Assembly (NCBI GenBank): GCA_033558025.1
Contig: JAUCEF010000016.1
Span: 4,092,001 to 4,156,000 of the forward strand
Length of the DNA stretch: 64,000 nt
Direction of reading: 5' to 3'
Source of the DNA: Phytophthora sp. 'mugwort'
Taxonomy: Eukaryota; Oomycota; Peronosporomycetes; Peronosporales; Peronosporaceae
The position numbers and the translations under genes were made by a program. The notes beneath the pieces are model-generated. The model saw nothing but the letters and a program-made list of their open reading frames with translations, ran no database searches and was not told the origin of the DNA. Below, piece by piece: positions 21,963 through 31,700 of this stretch (within the stretch, counting starts at the first letter, position 1; each line of letters opens with the position of its first letter).

Positions 21963-23450
21963 TCATGCATTGGACTCATTGATGTTCATGCGTCTGAGTT
22001 CGCGAAAATACTCCTTGGGAACTCCTCTTTTCTCCAATCTTTGTAGTGTGTCTACCCTCACCTTCTCGGCTAGAATGCTCTCCTTCAGCGCCTTCTTCTT
22101 AAGGAACTTGGCGTCGTTCTGCTCGAACATTTTGGCCTTCATTCGTCGCTGCTCGTTGGACTCGATCTGCTGCAGCAGTTGGTCGCCATGCTTGAGCTCC
22201 TGTTCCTTTGCGGCGGCGTCAGCAGCCTTGTGGCGCTGGTACTCGCGTTCAATCTGCCGCTGACCAATCAAGTCCATATTAGAGTCTCGCTCTCGCATCC
22301 GCTGAGCCTGCTCGGTACGGAAGGCTTCCTGTTTCTTGCGATCTTGCAGAATCGACTGCGTCAGAGCGATCTTCCTCTCTTTATCGTGCTTCTCCCTCAG
22401 TCGCGTGTTCTTTTCGGTCTCCTCATACGCTTTCTTGGCGCGGAATTCATCCTGAATGGCCTGTTTGTCTTGTGCTTTCTCTTGTTGAGCACGCAGCTTG
22501 GCCGTGCGTAGCTCTTTCGACTTGCGAATGCGAGCCTCTTCTTGCAGTTTAGCTTCTTCCTCGAGGGCCTTCTTGCGCAGATACGCTGCCGCCGCCATCT
22601 CCTCTTTCTTCTCTCGAATCGCCATCTCCCCTTTCATCTGCTTGATGCGCTCGTTTGTCTGTGCCACTTGACGCATGGTCTCTTTCTGCTTGTCGCGTTG
22701 CTGCTCGATCTTACTCTTCTCCTCCAGCTCGTACTGCTTGTACGTCTTAAGGATTTTCTCTGCCTCGATAGCTTTGGCCTCTTCCTCGAGGATGCACTTC
22801 TTGTGTCGCTCCGCAATCTGCTCCTCGAGCACTTGCCGTGCCTCCATTCTTGCGGCGTGTGCCTCCACATTAGCATCTTTCCGCTTCTGGATGTCGCGGC
22901 GACGCTCTCGCTCCATAATGCTGTCGTGGATGCTATTATAGCGAGCTTCGACTGTCTGCCGCTCTTGCTGGTGCCCCTTCAATGCGTCGCATAGCTGGTA
23001 GCCCGAGGCCGCCATCGCCAACGAGTTGATTTTGCGCAGCGACTCGAGGTGTTGGTTGCTAGTCACCTCGTTGCCCGTGAGCGGCGCCTTGCGGTCGGCC
23101 TCCAGCTCCAGCTCCATGGCCGACTGTTCGCGCCTCGCACGTACTTCAATCTCCTTTTCCAGCATGCGCCGCTTACGCTCCTGCGACTCGTGCCGGGTGG
23201 CCAGCTTCTGCGCCTCTCGCTCCTGCTTGACCTGCTGGGCCGCCGCATCAGTGAGGATCACGGCGCGCTGCTTGATCTGCTCGAGGTCGCTCTTGGCCAC
23301 CACGCGCGTGACGCCGGCAATGTCTTTCCCGGCTAACCGAGTTGCGGATGATCGATGCCGTGTCGGCGGCGTCTTGACAGTCATGGCGACGTGCTGCAGC
23401 CGGCTTTGTCTTTGCTTATGCGCACCAACAGACACGATCAGTGTAGCCAT
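21963..23450 (-). CDS. CFAP45-like cilia/flagella-associated protein
   Basis: A 495-residue, almost entirely alpha-helical, Lys/Glu/Arg/Gln-rich protein with long coiled coils (about residues 50-470) of the trichohyalin-plectin-homology type. The C-terminal signature RGVPKEYFRELRRMNI and the overall length match CFAP45 (CCDC19), a protein lining the inside of axonemal doublet microtubules. Its presence fits an organism with flagellated zoospores. ATG at 23450 is the only reasonable start; intronless. It is transcribed divergently from the BUD22-like gene with only 134 bp between the start codons. Related TPH-domain proteins such as trichoplein are the main alternative. Confidence 0.8.
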   Translation of the reverse strand: MATLIVSVGAHKQRQSRLQHVAMTVKTPPTRHRSSATRLAGKDIAGVTRVVAKSDLEQIKQRAVILTDAAAQQVKQEREAQKLATRHESQERKRRMLEKEIEVRARREQSAMELELEADRKAPLTGNEVTSNQHLESLRKINSLAMAASGYQLCDALKGHQQERQTVEARYNSIHDSIMERERRRDIQKRKDANVEAHAARMEARQVLEEQIAERHKKCILEEEAKAIEAEKILKTYKQYELEEKSKIEQQRDKQKETMRQVAQTNERIKQMKGEMAIREKKEEMAAAAYLRKKALEEEAKLQEEARIRKSKELRTAKLRAQQEKAQDKQAIQDEFRAKKAYEETEKNTRLREKHDKERKIALTQSILQDRKKQEAFRTEQAQRMRERDSNMDLIGQRQIEREYQRHKAADAAAKEQELKHGDQLLQQIESNEQRRMKAKMFEQNDAKFLKKKALKESILAEKVRVDTLQRLEKRGVPKEYFRELRRMNINESNA

Positions 23451-23584
23451 GTTCTATGTTTTGCCCATCGTCAAAAATAAAACTGCGAACCTAATACATC
23501 GTACTTAAGCAAATAGCACACTTAAGACGCTGTATCCATTTTCGTTTCCCATACTAGAGACCAGTCATTTATAGGTCAGACGTC
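23451..23584. promoter_or_regulatory. Compact bidirectional promoter
   Basis: 134 bp separates the divergent starts of the CFAP45-like and BUD22-like genes. On the plus strand CAGTCATTTATA (23562-23573) resembles an Inr, 11 nt before the BUD22 ATG. No clear Inr was seen for the minus-strand gene. Confidence 0.5.
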
Positions 23585-24808
23585 ATGGCAGGCAAGCGGA
23601 AGCGTGGCGACGCGTTCACGGCGCACGAGAAGTTCGTGCACAAGAGCTGCTCGCTGCTGCAACGCGAGGCCAAGAAGGTACGCACGTTCCTAGTGCTCAA
23701 GGCGGTGCAGCAACTGAAGCAGCTGCGACAGCAACTTGCAGAGCCCGTGCAGGACGCGGCCAAGCAGCAGAAGCGCGAGCAGAAGCTGCGCCACAATATC
23801 GAGCGCTTCGAGCGCGAGCACGCGGCTCTCAAGACAATGGACTTGCATAAGTTGGTGGCCAGGGCCAGGCTGCAGACGGGCCTGGACAAGCCGCAATCCC
23901 ACGTGGAGGCGGCCACCAAACACGAGAAGGTGGCAGAATGGGACGAGGAAAGCAGCGACGAGGAGGTCGAGGCCAGCGAGGACGAGAGCGAGGGGAGACA
24001 GAACGCCGTAAAGGGTCAGCCTATGGAGAATGCTGCTCAGCAGGAGGCTGTCGAGAAGCTGGGGAACTCGGCTGCTAAGCAGTACACGGAGCTAGAGAAC
24101 AAGTTGATGGACCGCGTGCTGGCTCACAAGCAGATCATGACGCTGCTGGATGCCATTAAAAAGCTGGTGGAGAAAGAGGAGAAGGAGGCGGAGAAGAAGC
24201 GGCGCGCGCAGGAGAAGCGGGCGTTGAAGCGTGGCCGCCACGAGTCGCTGGTGGGCAACACGGGGCGCAGTGGTGTAGCCCCGACGTCACTTTTCCTGGG
24301 CTCTCTGTCGGGGCGCGGTGGAATGGATGATGGGTTGGATATGGGCATGGATGGATATGGCACTATGGCTGGCGCGGATGATGAGATTGCCGAGTTCCTG
24401 GGTGAGAAGAAGAAGAGTAAGAACCGACCCGGACAGATGGCACGTCGCATGAAGGCTATTCGTAAGGAGGAGGCATTTAAGCGCAAGGAAGACCGCGCTA
24501 AGGGTATCTTCGTGCCGTATAAGGACAACTCGGCATCAGTCGGTAAGTACGGACCGTCAGAGCGACCGAAGAAGGCCAAACCTAAGGTCAAGCCTGGTAA
24601 GGGAGACAAGGGCGACAAGAGACAGTTACGTGGTGGCAACTCACGTGCGAACCCGAAGGAGTCAGCGCCCCAAGAGGAGCGTGCAGCTCCAGCACGTGCT
24701 GCCGTGGTAGAAGCTGCACACCCGTCGTGGCTGGCGAAGCAGCAGCAAAAGGAGAAGGAAAAGGTTAGCTTGACTGCCTTCAGTGGCAAGAAGATCACGT
24801 TCGACTAG
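23585..24808 (+). CDS. BUD22/SRFBP1-family ribosome biogenesis protein
   Basis: A 407-residue basic nuclear/nucleolar protein. The N-terminal helical region (residues 10-105) and the acidic stretch EWDEESSDEEVEASEDESEG (about 119-138) are typical. The C-terminus carries the family signature HPSWLAKQQQKEKEK followed by FSGKKITFD at the very end. BUD22 is needed for pre-rRNA processing and 40S subunit maturation in yeast; the animal homologue is SRFBP1. Lys/Arg-rich tracts at about 200-220 and 318-345 could be nuclear localisation signals. Intronless, ATG at 23585. Confidence 0.88.
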   Translation: MAGKRKRGDAFTAHEKFVHKSCSLLQREAKKVRTFLVLKAVQQLKQLRQQLAEPVQDAAKQQKREQKLRHNIERFEREHAALKTMDLHKLVARARLQTGLDKPQSHVEAATKHEKVAEWDEESSDEEVEASEDESEGRQNAVKGQPMENAAQQEAVEKLGNSAAKQYTELENKLMDRVLAHKQIMTLLDAIKKLVEKEEKEAEKKRRAQEKRALKRGRHESLVGNTGRSGVAPTSLFLGSLSGRGGMDDGLDMGMDGYGTMAGADDEIAEFLGEKKKSKNRPGQMARRMKAIRKEEAFKRKEDRAKGIFVPYKDNSASVGKYGPSERPKKAKPKVKPGKGDKGDKRQLRGGNSRANPKESAPQEERAAPARAAVVEAAHPSWLAKQQQKEKEKVSLTAFSGKKITFD

Positions 24809-24918
24809 CTTGCATCTTAACTGGACCACCAGATAGACAATCAAAAAGGAGGTCAGAGGCAGTTTGCTGCCACGGCCGGTATATTCGTGTTGAAGATTTC
24901 GGTGCTTCACGATCCCCT

Positions 24919-26502
24919 CTAGTTACGGAACATCTTCGCTACCTGGTGGGCCAGGCTACTGTCCGTAGGAGCACACTGTCGACGCAGCTCCGGGATTTCG
25001 TTGCCAATGATGTTGTCAAGTGCTGCGATTTCCGAGTTCTTGAGCTTCGGCAGCTTTCTGAAGCCAAGCGTGTGTGCTGCCACCTGTAGTGACGGCAGCA
25101 CGCGTTTCCACAGGGATAAAACATATTCGTCTCCCTCCGCCAAGTGACGGCCGTACCGGCGACGGAACAGCTCACCTAGTGAATCTTCATGCAGCAGGTC
25201 GCGCTCAAGCTGAGCAATCACCGTCGAATTGTGCCACACCACACCAGCAGACGCCAGCACACTGGCAACCGACAGACCCGCCGCCACTTCAATGGGGACG
25301 CCGCTCGCCAACGCCGAAGCCGCCAGAGCGTTGCCTCCCACAAACGTAGCAGCGACGAGTGCCGAGCGACGCCATTTCTCACTAGCATAACGAGCTCGCA
25401 AGTCCTCAAAGACTTCGGCGTGCATCTTCAGCAGCCGCGACGAGTCGTACAGGTTGGTGATGAGGTTGTCCACCCGGCGCTCCGGAGCGCGTTGGACCTC
25501 GCTCACGACTTCCTCACGCATGGCGTCCAAGTCCTTCATCGAGGCGCCCATACCTTCTGCCGCCTGCAGTTGGTTGTCCGTGGTGGGAATGCACATGGTG
25601 TAGATACGAGGGAGATCTTTGAGCGGGATGACCTTGCTCAGGTTCCAGCACAGTGAGCCGTAGGCACGCGCGAAGTCGTGGATCTTGCGGAACTGGTCCA
25701 CCTTGTTAAGTACGAGGTGCAGCTTGTGGTCCATGCCGATGAGCGAGCGCGTCAAGATCGATAGCGTCTCGCCGGTCGTGCCAGGTTTGTCCGGGTCGAA
25801 AAAGAGCAGGATCACGTCGGCGCGCTCGGCGTACCAGCGCACGACCTCGGGAAACTCGTATCCTCTGTCCGAATCCTGTCCTTTGAAACTGTTCATTTGC
25901 TGTTGCTGAGGCGATAGACGACCGCTAGTGTCCGCGTAGTTAAATTGCGAGTGGTGCGGCGGGCTGCGCGGCGAGTCGATCATGCCGGGACTGTCCACAA
26001 GCATGTAGTTGGCCTGGACGCCCTTGCGTACCTTGAGCTGCGTGCGCTGGATGAGCGCCGGGCCGTAGACGCGCAGACCGGAGAAGCCCAGGTCCGGGTC
26101 GCCAACGAGCGCCGGGCCATCCTGATCCAGGTCCTCGCGACCCGGCGCGATGATGGTGAAGCCGTCGTCCGTGGGGGCCACGCCCGTGGACTGCACGTCG
26201 CGCTGCAGCAGATAATTGATGAAGGAGGATTTACCGGATGAATGGTTGCCCAGCAAAAACACAAAAGGCAGCGATGGCAGCTTCTCCTCACGGTGCTTGC
26301 GGTCCAACGGTCCCAGTAGCTTCTCGTTCAGCGGCAGCAGCACGTTCGACTCCAGGCGGCTGGTCTGCTGCATCAGACGGATCCACTTCTCGTCGTCCAT
26401 GGCGTGATCTCCCGCGATGGCATGCGTTGCAGTCAGCGACGACAGAGGGCGGGAGGCCAGCAGCGGCCGACGCAAAGCGGCACGGCATCCAGCGCGCAGC
26501 AT
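24919..26502 (-). CDS. Mitochondrial dynamin-superfamily (EHD-like) GTPase
   Basis: A 527-residue large GTPase. GTP-binding motifs: P-loop GNHSSGKS (85-92), switch II/G3 DSPGM (170-174) and NKVD (266-269). A hydrophobic hairpin at about 381-422 (VAATFVGGNALAASALASG, VAAGLSVASVLASAGVVW) suggests membrane insertion. The N-terminus MLRAGCRAALRRPLLASRPL is Arg-rich and lacks acidic residues, a good mitochondrial presequence. The start at 26502 is preferred over the in-frame ATG at 26559 because a perfect oomycete initiator lies between them, so the longer form would start upstream of transcription. The family resembles EHD/sarcalumenin-like dynamins; membrane remodelling is an inference. Converges with BUD22, 110 bp apart. 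Confidence 0.88.
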   Translation of the reverse strand: MLRAGCRAALRRPLLASRPLSSLTATHAIAGDHAMDDEKWIRLMQQTSRLESNVLLPLNEKLLGPLDRKHREEKLPSLPFVFLLGNHSSGKSSFINYLLQRDVQSTGVAPTDDGFTIIAPGREDLDQDGPALVGDPDLGFSGLRVYGPALIQRTQLKVRKGVQANYMLVDSPGMIDSPRSPPHHSQFNYADTSGRLSPQQQQMNSFKGQDSDRGYEFPEVVRWYAERADVILLFFDPDKPGTTGETLSILTRSLIGMDHKLHLVLNKVDQFRKIHDFARAYGSLCWNLSKVIPLKDLPRIYTMCIPTTDNQLQAAEGMGASMKDLDAMREEVVSEVQRAPERRVDNLITNLYDSSRLLKMHAEVFEDLRARYASEKWRRSALVAATFVGGNALAASALASGVPIEVAAGLSVASVLASAGVVWHNSTVIAQLERDLLHEDSLGELFRRRYGRHLAEGDEYVLSLWKRVLPSLQVAAHTLGFRKLPKLKNSEIAALDNIIGNEIPELRRQCAPTDSSLAHQVAKMFRN

Positions 26503-26508
26503 CTTCAC

Positions 26509-26519
26509 GGCAAATGAGC
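26509..26519 (-). promoter_or_regulatory. Oomycete initiator deciding the GTPase start
   Basis: Minus strand GCTCATTTGCC matches the Inr consensus and ends 7 nt before the ATG at 26502, giving an extremely short 5' UTR. Confidence 0.65.
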
Positions 26520-26559
26520 GGTGGAAGTTGTTGACACTGTTGATTGGTGTGTACCACAT

Positions 26560-27589
26560 GTCGTTGACGGGTTATGTGGGGAAGTAACTTACTGACAGCG
26601 ACACAAAAAGCCGGGGAACACGACTGACCCAGAAGTAACATTTTAACTAATCAAACAAGGGGAAGATTTTTATTATTTACCAATCGCTATTGTTAACATT
26701 TGGTTGGAAGAAAGCAATTACGCGAGCTGTTTGTTACTAGAGGCTTTTGTGTTGTTCGCTTCGCTTGCGACATAACTGTTGAATGTGCAACGTACGACAT
26801 ATATATGGAGGAGCGCATTAATAAATGGTGGACCCACCGCAGCAAATACGACATGACCATTCTTCGTGGGATTCCTGTGCGGGTTTACTACGGCAACGCG
26901 CCCGCACAGGCTCTCCCGTAGAATCCCCCAACATTTGAACCTTTAGATTATAAAACAAGAAACCTCAAGATATTTGAAACAGGAATGGTGAGCTGGTAAC
27001 TTATACAGCTATTACGCGTACTTCCTGATGGTCTTCGTAGCGCTCGCAGCGTGTGAGACGGGGGTCACACGCACCCTGGCTTGATGAAGCGTAGCTTCTA
27101 ACCCAGACAGACGCTCTGCGTCGCTGTCTCCTTTTCGCACGAGGAAAGCCTGGCTTTCCGATGGTCCGTGGGACAGGATTCCCACGACTTGCGAACCTCT
27201 AGGTTATACTTAAACTGAGTCTTTATTAACATGATCCTATGTTCCTACTTACTGTAAATTGCCTAATTAATGCATCCCATAAGTCACCGGTTTCCGGTTT
27301 CTCTATGGGTGGATCTTAAATTCCTAAGTGCGATTCGTACCTAAAGGTGTCCCCCACCTAGGTACGGTTCGTACCTAACTGTGTCGCTCGTCAAAGAGCG
27401 ATCCGTACCTAGTAGTGTGTATTCTCTCCTAGATACGATCCGTACTGTGTGTGGGCGTCCCATAGTGTGTGGTCACACCGCCTGGTCATGGCCATCCATT
27501 GGGAACACACCCCATTACAGTGTGTCAGTCGGTGTGTTCTCGAAGGAACCACGTCCGACACAAGTAATCGTCCAGTACATCGGTATAAG
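26560..27589. other. Intergenic with repeated CGTACCTA motif
   Basis: No supported gene. Several G/C-rich inverted patterns occur at 26860-27200. From 27331 to 27447 a motif CGRTYCGTACCTA appears four times (see separate entry). Confidence 0.5.
27331..27447 (+). repeat. Four spaced copies of a CGATYCGTACCTA motif
   Basis: Copies start at 27331 (CGATTCGTACCTA), 27365 (CGGTTCGTACCTA), 27399 (CGATCCGTACCTA) and 27436 (CGATCCGTACTG), spaced 34, 34 and 37 bp. The regular spacing suggests a degenerate tandem repeat or clustered binding sites near the end of the Merlin relic. Confidence 0.7.
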
Positions 27590-28340
27590 GTCACCACCAG
27601 GCCGCGCTTGTGTTTGATGTACGGCTTGATTCGAATCTTCCACGTGCCCTCGACGCGGTTGGTGTGCGCGCCGGAGACAGAATCATCATAACTCTTGAAG
27701 TGGCTGGCCCACTCGTGTTGTAGTGATCCCGCGCAGAGGATTGAAGTTCGCCAGCATGTGCTTCAAGTTGGCGGACACGTTGGAAGCAAACTGGTCGGAC
27801 AGTATCGCGGTCCTAAGCAAACCGTGGTTAGCAGATATTTCCGTGTCAACAGAGCAAATGAACGTACCCGGGTTTGATGAACTGTTTGGTCAGCTTCGTC
27901 AGCACGGGCTTCATATGGTTACTGTAGGTCAAAATGCCGGACCACTTGTTGTTAGGCCTGTCTACACCTCCGAAGAGCCGCACGTCCGGGTAATTCTTGC
28001 CTCGATTGTACTTGGACTTCTTCTTCAAGGAAGTTTCATCGATTCCACTACGTGGCCTTCCCGGCACTGGCATGGGGAACTAGAGCATTCCCTTCGTGCA
28101 GATCTCGCTGCACTTGTGATACCATGCGCTAGCCGTTTTCTAAGGACGCCAGTGATGTCAGCAGCAGCTGTGACTGAAGTTTGCGAGCATTGAAAGCACA
28201 GCAAGCGGGCTGCTTCGCAAAGCGGCAGCTCGCACTTGTTGACGAAGGGCACTTGATGGGTCAGCGCTTGATGCGGGTACAGCCCCACCTGTTGGAGAGC
28301 ATATCAGATCGCATGGAATGGAGGTGGCTCGCCACAACTG
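27590..28340 (-). pseudogene. Merlin (IS1016/ISXO2-like) transposase relic
   Basis: Minus-strand blocks in order: a zinc-ribbon/recognition region near 28270-28110 (PLCEAARLLCFQCSQTSVTA, ADITGVLRKRLAHG), and then the catalytic start GIDETSLKKKSKYNRG near 28045, with VRLFGGVDRPNNKWSGI after it. AILSDQFASNVSANLKHML lies near 27830-27780, and GAHTNRVEGTWKIRIKPYIK near 27680-27620. This matches the IS1595/ISXO2-type DDE fold, which in eukaryotes is the Merlin superfamily. Blocks lie in different frames with stops. It abuts the Copia element. Confidence 0.8.
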
Positions 28341-28785
28341 CAAGGTAACTTATGATGCCGTGTCCGCTGGGAACGGACACGATCGTTACGTAACTGATCT
28401 TTAACATATAACTCTTAGTATAGTATTATATAAAGCAGGCGTGTGGAAGGACGCGCGAAGGGGCTGGGCACCGGCCGTGCATGGCACTCACAACCCAATA
28501 TCCCAGCAATCCCCCAAGCTCGTCCAAGCTAAGTCCCCGGGAGATGTTCTGGCCCCACCGTCACGGGTTTCTTCCTAAAGTGCTATCTACAATATGCAGG
28601 AAGAAGCTGAGAGCAAGGAAGACTGTACGACAGGTTATGAAGCCCAATGTTGGGCCGCCTCGGGAAGATGCCCATGAAGAAGACGTCAGCAACATCGCCA
28701 CGGATATCGGCGAGGACACCGTTTCGAATACCGGAAAGTTAACCAGTGGAGATATCAGTATGTATACCGGTACTCAGCTGGCAGG

Positions 28786-31700
28786 ATGACAAATCTGGGA
28801 ACACGGATGGTGTCGGCACCAGGTGGCATTCAAGAAAAGAAAGATCCAGTGTGTCCAACGGACAGACAGCCAGAAAGCAAACAAAAAGCCGCGTCGGATC
28901 CAGACTTCGCAAAGAAGAAAAGGCTACGCACGCAGAACAAGATGGTGCTGAAGGACACGTCGAAGCTGATTAACATCCCGCCTTTCAACGGAACCAATTT
29001 TCCTACGTGGGACCTACGCATCCAGATAAGCCTGCAAGCGATGGGACTAGTTGGCATAGTCACCGGTGTGGACAAGATCGAGCATTACGAAAAGCCGAGA
29101 CAGAGGAACTGCTGGCGGACCAAGTGTACCAAAGCGCATACGATTCTCGATTCTCGTGGTGTCAATCGACGACGCCCATTTGGAGAGATACCGTGAGGAT
29201 GTGTTTTTCGGGGGACCCGACCCGACTGTGGAAGAAAACTGGCAACGAGTTTACCCTCGTTGCCAAATCGGACCAAAAGAGCGCATTTCGATTGTGACGG
29301 AGATGCAACATAAGTTTATGAAGGAGGGCGTGTCGCTGCGCCAGTTCGTTGACGACAAGTCGAATTTGCTCACGAGATAAAGAGAGGGAACGGAACGATG
29401 GACACAGAGCTGTTTATTGAGATGCTGTTTACCAACGCAAGTGGTGTCTACGTTGACATAATGCGCGTCTAACGAGGCACGAAGCGGCAAGATCCCAGCG
29501 CACTCGAGACGTTGTCACAAGCACGCCGGATTCTTGCAGACTATGCGGATTGCGAAGCTCAGCGGAACCGGGTGTTGAATGCTAGTTCCGACTAGCGCCA
29601 AGTGAACTTAGTGGAGCGTCACCGACCCAATATATTCCAGTCAGCGAGAGACGCACGCCGACCGGTGAGTCAAGGGCAAGGACGATCGACGTTTCGCAAT
29701 TGCGTGACAAAGGAAACTGGGCGAGAGAATGTCCGCACCCATCCAACCGTGACTACAGTGGTGGACATGGTGGACGTGGTGAAAGAGAGCGAAGCGCTTG
29801 TTCAGGCGTGGACGCGGACGTGGCGGTCGCAGCCACAGTAGCAGTCGCCCGAGAGGCAGCCATTATGGAGACAACAGCGGTGCCAGCCGAGACAACATGG
29901 CGCGTGTACTTATGGTGAAGGATCACCAAGACGAAGAGTTGCCCAAGGACGTGATCGAGTGGAAGCTCGATAACGGGAGCCAATCAAACATCTGCGGCGT
30001 CCTAGAGTGCTTCATTGAACTAAATGAGATCGACAAGTTACTGTACCTGAAGATGAAGAACGGTATCACCGATGCGGTGTGCCTCCAGGGTACTGTGGAT
30101 ATCGCCATGGGAAACGAACTCAGGGGAAGGATGAGAAATGGCTGTTGACGGAAGTGTGGTAAATCTTATATCTCAAGACTTTATGCAGAGATGTGGGTAT
30201 GCAGTGTCGTTTTCAAGCGGCAGCTACCAAGGAATGACATACCTGACTAAGAGCCGTGAGATGATGATCAAATTCAAAAGGAAGAACGGCTTGTACAGTC
30301 TGTTAGCGTCGGCACCGCCATAAGGACGCACGCCGGTAGCCAGCGTGATGTCAATGAATATAAAGAGAGCTAGAGTCGCGTCAGCTGCTACCACCGAATT
30401 TTGGCACAAGCGCTTCGCCCATGCGGACAAGAAGCTGATTGAAGGCATGGCGAAGAAGTCGGTAGTCGAGGACCTTAAGATCAACAAGGAGATTTCTGCT
30501 TACGATTTCGTGTGATTTATATTATGGCTTACGGAGAAAATACAACGAAGCCCACAAAGCTCTTGCAGCGCCTATGCGCGGACCTAGCGTCAGTAGGAGA
30601 GGTAACCATGGATGGGTACCTTCATTAATGCAAGTGGTGGATGAGTACAGCAGATTTCGATGGATTTACCTGCAGGTGAACAAGGACGAAGCAATGAGAC
30701 ACGTGACGAACCTAATTCGAAAGTTGCAGAACAAGTTCAGGTCGAAGAAGCTCAGTGTCATTACACGCTTCTCAGACAAAGGGGTAGAATTTATTAACCG
30801 TGAAACTAAGAAGTTCTGTGAGGAGCAAGGCATTGACCTAGACAATACCAACGGGTACGCACCTCAAGCGCATTGAATGGTGGAGCGAGGAAACGGAGTC
30901 CTGATGACGAAGGTCAGGGCGCTCCTATCGATGACCCAGCTACCAATGATGCTATGGGGGGAGGCACTCAAGTACATGACTGATACTATGAACCTTACAG
31001 CCAGCAACGCGCGTGCTTGCCGGAAAGAACACCACACGAGGTGATCTACGGAAGCCGGCCCTCGGTGAAACACATGAAGACATGGGGCGGATCGCGTTCA
31101 TTGCGATATCTATGCTGTCAAAGAAACGGAACGAAAGCGCAAGGAAACGGCCGAAGTAGGCATCCTGGTGGGATACGGCACCAGGACGAAAGGGTAACGG
31201 AAGGAAAAGCGCAAGGAAACGGCCGAAGTAGGCATCCTGGTGGGATACAGCACCAGGACGAAAGGGTGCACCTACATCGACGCTTAGACAGGGCTAACCA
31301 AGACGGCACAAGGTGGGAACATGAAATACAAGGGATATTACCCCATCAAGCAAGAGTATACTGAGCGATTAAAAATCAACAACGCTTACGGCGATGACGA
31401 CGCTGCACTACCCAAGGAGATTAAATATACCCGCATGCGTGGTGGGATGGAGGACCTAACCAGTCCAGCCATGTGCGAGTCGCCGGCTGTGGAATTGCGC
31501 AATGAACTCGCTGTTTATGAACTCGGCTACAAGTGGTACCAAGCAGGCAAGGACGCTGGAAGTTTCAGTAGGAAAGAAAAGGAGTTGGAGGTTCCAATTA
31601 CGATTACGAAACATGCAAGTGTGACTGAGGCTCCAATCGCCGGTACGACTTCAGCACAAGGGGGAGTTGGACGATCCAATTGCAACTGCAAAACGACTGC

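Noticed and set aside
24124..24798. 224-codon frame antisense to the BUD22-like gene
   Set aside because: Shadow of the sense coding sequence; Ser/Phe-rich with no domain.
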